This document shows positions 1 to 5,208 of a stretch of 5,583 nt of DNA, in pieces. The notes beneath the pieces were generated by a model. That model did not search any database. It was given only the letters and a program-made list of their open reading frames with translations, and was not told the DNA's origin. The first letter of the stretch is position 1; every line of letters starts with the position of its first letter. Made by a program: the position numbers and the translations under genes. The DNA is from Verrucomicrobiota bacterium (GTDB taxonomy: Bacteria; Verrucomicrobiota; Verrucomicrobiia; Limisphaerales; UBA9464): NCBI GenBank assembly GCA_947464705.1, contig CANHYD010000174.1, positions 1 to 5,583 of the forward strand. The letters are read 5' to 3'.

Positions 1-1205
1 GAAACCGTGTAATCGCGTTCCAGCACCGGCTCTTGCTGACCCAAATGAAAATGCCGGTTGATCCAGTTGTAGAAGGCGGTGCGTGAAACCGCGTTGTAGT
101 TGTGCGGGAAGTGCTCGCCGCGCTGGAGCATCACTTGGTTGGGCGCACCCAGGAGACCGTACAGGCGTTTGAGTTCCGGGAAACCCTTGGTGGACATCTC
201 CTTGGTCCAGTCATCGGCAGTGGTCATGCCTTGAGGCTTGGGCGCGAACAAACCGGCAAACTCCACATTGCCTGTCCCCACGCGCAACAAGCTGGCGTTT
301 TCGCAAGTGCAACCGCCTTGCATGGCCGTACTCACCATGACCGCCGGAAAGGAGAGCGAAATGCGCGGATCGATGGCGGCAAGCAGCATCGTCTGGGTAC
401 CCCCGCCACTCGCGCCCGTGATGGCCACGCGCTGAGGATCCACCTCGGGCAACTCGAGCAAAAAGTCCAGCGACCGCACCGCATTCCATGTCTGGAGCCC
501 CATGATGCTCTGGAGATGCGTCTCCGCCTGAGGGCTGAACAAACCCCAGTTCTCGGTGGTGTTCATCTCGGGCCTTTGCTTGGCGAAGCTGTGGACCAAT
601 TGGCGGGAAAGCTGTTGGGAATCGGAGTCGCCTAGCATGTCCCACTGCCACACCACACAGCCCATGCGGGCCAACTGAACACACATGGATTGGAAGCGGC
701 TCTTGCCACCTTCGACAAAGCGCTCCTGACCCGTGGCGATTTCATTGCGCAATTCGGAGTCGGTGGCCTGCGAGAGCCGCGCATCCGCCCAATGCCCGTG
801 GGCAAACAGCACACCCGGCGCTTTGGCGCCCGCAGCCTTCTTCGGGCGGTACAAGTTGCCCGTCACCAAGAAACCCGGAGCGCTCTCGAAATGAACCTTC
901 TCCACTGTGTAATCCCCGCGATCGATGCGCCCATAGATCTGGGCCTTGAGATCCGTCTTGGTGGGCATGGGCCACAATCCTTGCGAGACAAGGATGCGCT
1001 GACGCACTTGAGAGGCGCGGCGGTCCCAAGCCTCCTTGGACTCGGGCGGTTGAAATGGAAAATATCCATCCAGATCCTTCGGGGCTTGGAGCCGGAAGTC
1101 ATCGGGGCGCTGGCCGGCGGGCAGCGCTCGAGGGCTGGCGGACCCAGCGGGGCTGTTGAAAAAAAGGGCGACGCCAGCCAGAAGGACAAGACGCATCGGG
1201 GACAT
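1..1205 (-). CDS. Secreted alpha/beta-hydrolase, acetyl xylan esterase-like (3' end outside window)
   Basis: This is a probable exported carbohydrate or carboxyl-ester hydrolase. 401 residues are visible and the C-terminus lies beyond the left edge. The reading frame was translated by hand from the reverse complement and is open from 1205 to base 1. Residues 1-24 look like a signal peptide: a short basic start, a hydrophobic run LVLLAGVALFF, and small residues ending near GSA. Residues 131-137 (GVLFAHG) form a strand and turn typical of the fold. The nucleophile elbow is GASGGG, with S266 as the likely nucleophile. A GGCTCENA segment (297-304) follows. Then comes PKPQGMTTADDW, where D331 or D332 may be the catalytic acid, and GEHFPHNYN, where H365 or H368 is probably the catalytic His. 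This order matches the acetyl xylan esterase/dienelactone hydrolase-like family that I associate with Verrucomicrobia and Planctomycetes. The true substrate cannot be read from sequence. Two in-frame ATGs (1205 and 1196) both suit the signal peptide. A GAGGGG about 17 bases upstream favours neither strongly. It follows hemL by 108 bp on the same strand. Confidence 0.85.
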   Translation of the reverse strand, partial: MSPMRLVLLAGVALFFNSPAGSASPRALPAGQRPDDFRLQAPKDLDGYFPFQPPESKEAWDRRASQVRQRILVSQGLWPMPTKTDLKAQIYGRIDRGDYTVEKVHFESAPGFLVTGNLYRPKKAAGAKAPGVLFAHGHWADARLSQATDSELRNEIATGQERFVEGGKSRFQSMCVQLARMGCVVWQWDMLGDSDSQQLSRQLVHSFAKQRPEMNTTENWGLFSPQAETHLQSIMGLQTWNAVRSLDFLLELPEVDPQRVAITGASGGGTQTMLLAAIDPRISLSFPAVMVSTAMQGGCTCENASLLRVGTGNVEFAGLFAPKPQGMTTADDWTKEMSTKGFPELKRLYGLLGAPNQVMLQRGEHFPHNYNAVSRTAFYNWINRHFHLGQQEPVLERDYTV

Positions 1206-1268
1206 GGGTTTGAGACTACCGTTCCCCTCGCAGCAAACAACCCCGGTAATGCCTCGCCGATCGGTTAT

Positions 1269-1299
1269 TCGCGGCACGAGCCGCCTAGCCACGCCGCGA
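1269..1299 (-). terminator. GC-rich hairpin between hemL and the esterase, possible weak terminator
   Basis: A perfect 7-bp inverted repeat (TCGCGGC at 1269-1275 and GCCGCGA at 1293-1299) starts about 15 bases past the hemL stop. The left arm can instead pair with GCCGC at 1280-1284, giving a 5-bp stem with a 4-base loop. No run of T follows on the minus strand, so it does not look like a classical intrinsic terminator. It may be a partial terminator, an RNA-stability element, or chance in GC-rich DNA. Confidence 0.25.
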
Positions 1300-1313
1300 G
1301 TGAGTCTAAAACC

Positions 1314-2600
1314 TCACAGCGTCGCGAACACAGCCTCAGCGGTCCGCACTGTGGTCTCGATGTCAGCGGAGGTGTGCGCCGTCGAGATGAAGCCGGCCTC
1401 GAACTGGGAGGGCGCAAGATAGACCCCGCGGTCGAGCATCCCATGGAAGAACCGGGCGAACCGGGCCCGGTCGCTGCGCATCGCGTCCGCGAGGTTCCAA
1501 ACCGGTTGTTCGGTGAAGTAGCCGCAGAACATGGAACCGATCCGCTGGAACCGCACCGGAATGCCGGCGGCCTTCGCGATGGCCACCATGCCCTCCTCCA
1601 ACTCGGCCCCCAACGATTCCAGGCGGCTCCAGGCATCGGTCGATTGAAGGGTATCCAACGCGGCCAGGCCGGCGGCCATCGCCAGAGGATTCCCGCTGAG
1701 GGTGCCCGCCTGATAGACCGGCCCCAGCGGAGCCAAGCGGTCCATGAGATCGGCGCGACCGCCGAAGGCCCCCACCGGAAGACCGCCGCCGATGATCTTG
1801 CCGAAGCAGCTCAAGTCAGGGTTCAGCCCGAAGACGCCCTGGGCACCGGCGGCACCGAGCCGAAATCCGGTCATCACCTCGTCGGCGATCAAGACGGTCC
1901 CGTGATCTCGGGTCAATTGCCGGAGGAGTTCGAGATAACCGGGCTTGGGAAGGTAAAGACCGGCGTTGGCAGGCACCAATTCGAGGATCACCGCCGCCAA
2001 TTGCTGATGGTGTTTCTCGAAAACAGACTGAAGCGCTTCGGGATCATTGAATGGCAGAACAAGAGTTTGCCGCGCGACCTCCGCAGGCACCCCCGCACTG
2101 TCCGGATTCCCAAGAGTCAGGGCGCCGGAACCAGCCTTCACCAGCAGCCCATCCGAGTGGCCATGGTAGCAGCCATCAAATTTGACGATGAGATCCCGCC
2201 CGGTGAACCCTCGAGCCAAACGAATCGCGGACATGGTCGCCTCGGTGCCGCTGTTGCAGAAGCGCACCTTTTCCACTGAGGGCACCAGGGACTTAACGCG
2301 TTGAGCCATGGTCACTTCCTGCGCGTGAGGAATGCCGAAGCTGGTGCCGCGTTCCGCAGCACTCTGGATGGCCCGCACAATGGGCGGAGCGGCATGTCCG
2401 AGGATGGCCGGCCCCCAGGTTCCCACGTAATCGATGTAGCTGTTGCCATCCACGTCGCTGACTCGCGATCCCGAGGCTGAGGCCGCGAAGAAGGGGGTAC
2501 CGCCAACGGCCCGGAAGGCCCTCACCGGAGAGTTTACACCGCCAGGTGTGTGCTTGAGAGATTCGGCAAACAGGGCTTCGGACTGCGATCGAACGCTCAT
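1314..2600 (-). CDS. hemL: Glutamate-1-semialdehyde 2,1-aminomutase
   Basis: This cytoplasmic PLP enzyme converts glutamate-1-semialdehyde to 5-aminolevulinate in the C5 route to haem and other tetrapyrroles. The 428-residue length is normal for the family. The N-terminus contains the hallmark PGGVNSPVRAF (19-29). Then follow FCNSGTEA (114-121, PLP phosphate contacts), YHGHSD (145-150), IADEVMTGFR (238-247, with D240 expected to contact the PLP ring nitrogen) and GKIIGGGLPVGAFGG (267-281). K268 is the lysine that forms the Schiff base. GTLSGNPLAMAAG (299-311) is also typical. One oddity is ELVPAN at 207-212, where most family members have E-P followed by a G-N pair. The ATG at 2600 is the most upstream start in frame and places SEALFAE where homologues have it. 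It is divergent from the zinc-ribbon Nudix gene, and the esterase lies downstream on the same strand. hemA and hemB are not in the window. Confidence 0.97.
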   Translation of the reverse strand: MSVRSQSEALFAESLKHTPGGVNSPVRAFRAVGGTPFFAASASGSRVSDVDGNSYIDYVGTWGPAILGHAAPPIVRAIQSAAERGTSFGIPHAQEVTMAQRVKSLVPSVEKVRFCNSGTEATMSAIRLARGFTGRDLIVKFDGCYHGHSDGLLVKAGSGALTLGNPDSAGVPAEVARQTLVLPFNDPEALQSVFEKHHQQLAAVILELVPANAGLYLPKPGYLELLRQLTRDHGTVLIADEVMTGFRLGAAGAQGVFGLNPDLSCFGKIIGGGLPVGAFGGRADLMDRLAPLGPVYQAGTLSGNPLAMAAGLAALDTLQSTDAWSRLESLGAELEEGMVAIAKAAGIPVRFQRIGSMFCGYFTEQPVWNLADAMRSDRARFARFFHGMLDRGVYLAPSQFEAGFISTAHTSADIETTVRTAEAVFATL

Positions 2601-2621
2601 GAGTCCATGCAGTGTGCCTCC
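2597..2621 (-). promoter_or_regulatory. hemL translation start region: strong SD in front of a 3-codon mini-ORF overlapping the hemL ATG
   Basis: On the minus strand a perfect GGAGG (2617-2621) lies 16 bases from the hemL ATG, which is too far for ordinary use. It is only 8 bases from another ATG (2608-2606), which opens the mini-ORF ATG-GAC-TCA-TGA (Met-Asp-Ser-stop). The mini-ORF stop overlaps the hemL start as ATGA, the usual geometry of translational coupling. The positions are seen directly. That ribosomes translate the minigene and re-initiate at hemL is inference. Alternatively hemL uses a long spacer or folded leader. Confidence 0.35.
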
Positions 2622-2746
2622 AAGATCCGATGCTGCAAAGAGCGCGCCATCCGGGATCCCGGTTTGATTTGATTTTCAGCGATCCCACCCAACCCGTATT
2701 CTGCCGGGACAGTCATCGGACCCGGACTTCCCGGCGGCCTCGAATC
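2601..2746. promoter_or_regulatory. Divergent intergenic region between hemL and the zinc-ribbon Nudix gene
   Basis: These 146 bp must hold the hemL promoter (minus strand) and a promoter for the plus-strand genes. The centre is locally AT-rich (TTGATTTGATTTT, 2664-2676) within GC-rich surroundings. On the plus strand, TTTTCA (2673-2678) and TATTCT (2697-2702), 18 bases apart, each match the sigma-70 boxes at 4 of 6 positions. That is weak. No operator-like palindrome stands out apart from a short CCGGGATCCCGG (2651-2662), a perfect 12-base palindrome with no spacer. Confidence 0.3.
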
Positions 2747-3295
2747 ATGCACCCCCATCGACAGTTCCACCATTGCCCGCGCTGCGGAATACCCCATAAC
2801 CCGCCGCCCCCAGGGGCACCAATGATCTGCGCCGTCTGCGGTTTCCGGTTGTACTTCAATCCCGCGGTGGCCGTTGCCGTCTTCATTCAACGAAATGATG
2901 GGAGCATCCTGTTGATCCGGCGGGCCAAGGATCCGGGAGCGGGGCTACTGGCCCCTCCCGGCGGATTCATCGATATCGGTGAGCGAGCAGAATCCGCCGT
3001 GCATCGTGAAGTCTTGGAGGAGGTCGGCATCCGAATTTGCGGCCTGAAGTTTCTCTGTTCGCAGCCCAACGAATACCTGTTCGACGGAGTGACCTATCCG
3101 GTGCTGGACCTCTTTTTCACGGCTCAACCCATCGAGACCGAGGGAGCCTGCGATTCGGAGGAGGTCCATGCCGTGGAATGGCATCCAGCGACAACGCTGC
3201 AGGGTGACGGGCTCGCCTTTCCATCGATGCGGGCGGCTTGGCAGGCTTGGCTGGAAGGCTGTGCAGGAAACGCTCGGGACCCGGTTGTCGGCTAG
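2747..3295 (+). CDS. Nudix hydrolase with N-terminal zinc ribbon
   Basis: A 182-residue predicted cytoplasmic enzyme that should hydrolyse a nucleoside diphosphate linked to another group (NDP-X) using Mg2+ or Mn2+. Residues 10-31 form a zinc ribbon with two Cys pairs (C10/C13 and C28/C31). The Nudix domain follows. Its box at 73-95 fits the consensus GX5EX7REUXEEXGU exactly: G73, E79, R87-E88, E91-E92, G94. After the box comes SQPN (105-108), at the place where NADH pyrophosphatase NudC has SQPW. The zinc ribbon is also a NudC trait, but this protein is shorter and lacks the Trp, so NAD(H) is only one possible substrate and ADP-ribose-like compounds are as likely. The ATG at 2747 was chosen because it sits just before the zinc ribbon. 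Frame-compatible ATGs as far up as 2612 would add residues with no domain content. No clear ribosome binding site is visible. The HAD-Nudix gene follows after 85 bp. Confidence 0.87.
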   Translation: MHPHRQFHHCPRCGIPHNPPPPGAPMICAVCGFRLYFNPAVAVAVFIQRNDGSILLIRRAKDPGAGLLAPPGGFIDIGERAESAVHREVLEEVGIRICGLKFLCSQPNEYLFDGVTYPVLDLFFTAQPIETEGACDSEEVHAVEWHPATTLQGDGLAFPSMRAAWQAWLEGCAGNARDPVVG

Positions 3296-3380
3296 GCCCC
3301 ACGGCTCTGTATTTTTTCGGACCGTTTCACCGGGTAAATCCTGCGTTTGCGAGTGCCGCCAGCAGGGATAGCTTGCCTCG

Positions 3381-4439
3381 GTGATTCGCAATGTGATCTT
3401 CGATTGGTCCGGAACGCTGGTGGACGATCTTCCAGCCGTCTGGCGGGCCTCGAACCATGCGCTGCAACAGGCAGGAGTGCCGGTGATGCCTCTGGAGGAG
3501 TTTCGACGAGAGTTCCGTTTGCCGGCTCGAGACTTCTACATGGAACGCGTGCCGAAGGAATCGCTTCCCGAATTGGAGGGCTGGTTCTTGGAGGGATTCA
3601 AGTTGGTCCAAGACACGGTCACGCCACTGCCGCACGCTCGGGAATTTTTGGAGTTTTGTCGTCAGCAGGGACTCCGCACCTTCCTCCTCAGTGCGGTGCA
3701 TCCCACCTTGTTTGCTCAACAAGAAAAGACCTCGGGCTTTGGTCCATTCCTCGACAAGACCTACCTGGGTGCCCAAGACAAAAAGAACCTGATCGGACAA
3801 ATTCTACGGGACAATGAACTGGACCCAACGCAAACCGTCTTCATTGGCGATATGCAGCACGATATCGAAACCGCTCACCACGGTGGTGTGAAGTCCGTGG
3901 GTGTCCTGACCGGTTACGACAGCCTCGACAAGCTGCGGGAGTCCAAGCCGCACCTCATTGTCGAACATCTGTCCGAACTCCGCCGCCACTTGGAGGCCAA
4001 TCAATTGCGCTTGGAGCCGGGACCTGCAGCGCGTTCCGCTTTTCCGATTCCGACAGTCGGAGCCCTGATCCGGGACGAGTCGGGCCGCATGCTCCTATTC
4101 AAGACGGCCAAATGGTCTGGCCTGTGGGGAATTCCCGGCGGCAAAATCGAATGGGGTGAATCCTCCGAGGCGGCTCTCCGGCGCGAGGTTCGCGAAGAGA
4201 CCGGCTTAGAGATCGATCGGATCCAATTCGTGATGGTCCAAGACTCGATCGCCTCCACCGAGTTTTATCGGGAGGCCCATTTCATCTTGCTCAACTACAC
4301 CTGCGTGGCCCTGCCCGGCCAGTCGGTGACTTTGAATGAAGAGGCTCAGGACTTTGCCTGGGTAGATTGGGAGCAGGCCTTCGGACTCCCACTCAACACC
4401 CCAACCCGTCGATTGCTGGAAATGGTCCAGGCAGGTTGA
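3381..4439 (+). CDS. HAD-family hydrolase fused to a Nudix hydrolase
   Basis: A 352-residue two-domain protein. The HAD domain (about 1-210) has motif I FDWSGTLVDD with nucleophile D8, motif II in LLSAVHP (S104), motif III lysine K134 or K135, and motif IV GDMQHD (156-161) with acidic residues D157 and D161. A helical cap lies between motifs I and II. Position D+2, usually Asp in phosphatases, is Ser (S10). The Nudix domain (about 222-350) has a perfect box at 254-276: G254, E260, R268-E269, E272-E273, G275. The GTG at 3381 must be the start: an in-frame TAG sits at 3369-3371 and the next Met (residue 36) would remove motif I. The stop is 14 bp before folB, suggesting co-transcription. Known chemistry of the families is phosphoryl transfer or phosphate-ester hydrolysis (HAD) and pyrophosphohydrolysis (Nudix). 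A combined role in removing pyrophosphate and phosphate from dihydroneopterin triphosphate is inferred from context only. Nucleotide-pool cleaning is the alternative. Confidence 0.9.
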   Translation: MIRNVIFDWSGTLVDDLPAVWRASNHALQQAGVPVMPLEEFRREFRLPARDFYMERVPKESLPELEGWFLEGFKLVQDTVTPLPHAREFLEFCRQQGLRTFLLSAVHPTLFAQQEKTSGFGPFLDKTYLGAQDKKNLIGQILRDNELDPTQTVFIGDMQHDIETAHHGGVKSVGVLTGYDSLDKLRESKPHLIVEHLSELRRHLEANQLRLEPGPAARSAFPIPTVGALIRDESGRMLLFKTAKWSGLWGIPGGKIEWGESSEAALRREVREETGLEIDRIQFVMVQDSIASTEFYREAHFILLNYTCVALPGQSVTLNEEAQDFAWVDWEQAFGLPLNTPTRRLLEMVQAG

Positions 4440-4453
4440 GCCCCCCGATTTTC

Positions 4454-4801
4454 ATGGACATCATCACCCTTCAAGACCTCGAGGTCTTTTACCATATCGG
4501 CGTGCCAGACGAGGAACGGGTTCATCCCCAACGCCTCTTGATCAGCGTGGAAATGGAAACCGACATCACACTGGCCGCTGCCGGCGATGACCTGAATCAC
4601 ACGATCAATTACTACGCCGTCAGCCAACGGTTACTCAGCCTCGGCAAAGGAAGGTCGTGGAGGTTGCTGGAAACCTTGGCTGTCCACATCGCAGAAATGG
4701 TCCTCCGCGATTTTGGACCACGCCGCGTGCACGTCGAAATCAAGAAATTCATCATCCCAGAAGCCCGCCACGTCTCGGTTCGGATCAGTCGGCCTCGGTG
4801 A
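4454..4801 (+). CDS. folB: Dihydroneopterin aldolase
   Basis: A 115-residue cytoplasmic enzyme of the T-fold class, the usual FolB length. It cleaves 7,8-dihydroneopterin to 6-hydroxymethyl-7,8-dihydropterin and glycolaldehyde in folate synthesis. It probably assembles as an octamer like its relatives. Visible family features are the IGVPDEER segment (15-22, where E21 corresponds to the conserved N-terminal Glu), TINYYAV with the pterin-site Tyr (Y53), LLETLA with the pterin-anchoring Glu (E73), and a C-terminal catalytic lysine (K97 or K98). The usual K-P after the last strand is replaced by KKFIIPEA, so the lysine environment is non-standard. The related FolX epimerase and other T-fold proteins cannot be wholly excluded. 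The ATG at 4454 starts directly at the first beta-strand MDIITLQDL, as in E. coli FolB. An upstream in-frame ATG at 4367 lies inside the preceding gene. The 14-bp gap from the HAD-Nudix gene, with no obvious ribosome binding site, suggests an operon. Confidence 0.9.
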   Translation: MDIITLQDLEVFYHIGVPDEERVHPQRLLISVEMETDITLAAAGDDLNHTINYYAVSQRLLSLGKGRSWRLLETLAVHIAEMVLRDFGPRRVHVEIKKFIIPEARHVSVRISRPR

Positions 4802-4919
4802 ACTGGTCCGGCAACCCCCGAAAAGCGACTTGTCAGGACGAATTGAACCGTCAATTTCGCGCCCTCAGCCGGCCTCAAAAGCGTCCCTTTTCAGAGCCAG
4901 CGTATGAAAACGGTATCTC

Positions 4920-5132
4920 ATGGAAGAACACATCGAGGTTGAGGGAAAGGTGATCGCAGTTCTGGCCGGGACCATGTTCCGCGTTGAACTCGATAATAAA
5001 CACATCGTCTTGGCGACGATCTCCGGCAAGATGCGCAAGCGTTTCGTGCGCCTGACACCGGGCGATCGGGTGAAGATGAAAATGTCCCCTTACGACCTCA
5101 ACAAGGCCCGGATCATCTGGCGCATCGGATGA
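4920..5132 (+). CDS. infA: Translation initiation factor IF-1
   Basis: A 70-residue single OB-fold (S1-like) protein that binds the A site of the 30S subunit during initiation, together with IF-2 and IF-3. The sequence is clearly IF-1: IEVEGKV (5-11), TMFRVEL (18-24), ISGKMRK (34-40, the basic loop that contacts 16S rRNA), PGDRV (47-51) and SPYDLNKARI (56-65). Length matches the family. The ATG at 4920 is the first possible start, because an in-frame TGA lies at 4905-4907. No Shine-Dalgarno sequence is visible in the bases just before it (AAAACGGTATCTC). The 118 bp between folB and infA contain no convincing sigma-70 promoter or hairpin, so it is unclear whether infA has its own promoter or is read from folB. 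It is not next to ribosomal protein genes in this window and converges on gyrA. Confidence 0.97.
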   Translation: MEEHIEVEGKVIAVLAGTMFRVELDNKHIVLATISGKMRKRFVRLTPGDRVKMKMSPYDLNKARIIWRIG

Positions 5133-5157
5133 TCGGCTGAGGCCAACCCGATGACCC

Positions 5158-5193
5158 GCTCGGTGACTCTCCCGAGCCACCGAGTCACCGAGC
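5158..5193. terminator. Perfect 12-bp inverted repeat between convergent infA and gyrA, likely bidirectional terminator
   Basis: GCTCGGTGACTC (5158-5169) and GAGTCACCGAGC (5182-5193) are perfect reverse complements with a 12-base spacer. They start 25 bases after the infA stop and end 15 bases beyond the gyrA stop. Position between two converging genes fits shared termination. Neither strand has a clear T-run after the stem: the plus strand continues with AAAA. So if it terminates transcription it may do so by a non-canonical route, or may instead protect the 3' ends. The left arm also has a second perfect partner at 5200-5207 (see findings). Confidence 0.6.
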
Positions 5194-5208
5194 AAAACTC
5201 CGAGCGGA

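Noticed and set aside
102..635. A 177-codon plus-strand open frame antisense to the esterase
   Set aside because: Composition is typical of a complementary-strand shadow and no domain is visible.
211..684. A 157-codon minus-strand open frame inside the esterase region
   Set aside because: It lies in a different frame from the continuous esterase translation, which carries the signal peptide, GASGGG and HNYN motifs. This frame has no such features.
863..1240. A 125-codon minus-strand open frame at the esterase start
   Set aside because: It is the wrong frame. The neighbouring frame gives a signal peptide followed by a hydrolase sequence continuous to the window edge.
690..2279. A 529-codon open frame on the plus strand across the esterase start and most of hemL
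   Set aside because: It is antisense to two well-supported genes, is rich in Arg, Gly, His and Pro with no recognisable domain, and is explained by codon bias in GC-rich DNA.
2651..2662. CCGGGATCCCGG palindrome as an operator for hemL or the Nudix gene
   Set aside because: A single short palindrome without spacer in GC-rich DNA is expected by chance often enough, and no second copy was seen in the region.
2597..2890. A 97-codon minus-strand frame that ends at the hemL start and could look like an upstream operon partner
   Set aside because: It is antisense to the zinc-ribbon region of the Nudix gene and has no domain features. Only its last three codons (the mini-ORF) are considered of interest.
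3296..3380. T-run (3312-3317) after the zinc-ribbon Nudix gene as an intrinsic terminator
   Set aside because: No convincing GC-rich stem precedes the T-run, and no good promoter follows, so I could not support a terminator or a promoter here.
3347..3817. A 156-codon plus-strand frame overlapping the HAD-Nudix gene
   Set aside because: It lies in another frame of the well-supported HAD domain and shows no motif.
4802..4919. Promoter for infA (for example TTGTCA at 4830-4835)
   Set aside because: No acceptable -10 box at 16-18 bases was found, so the match is no better than chance.
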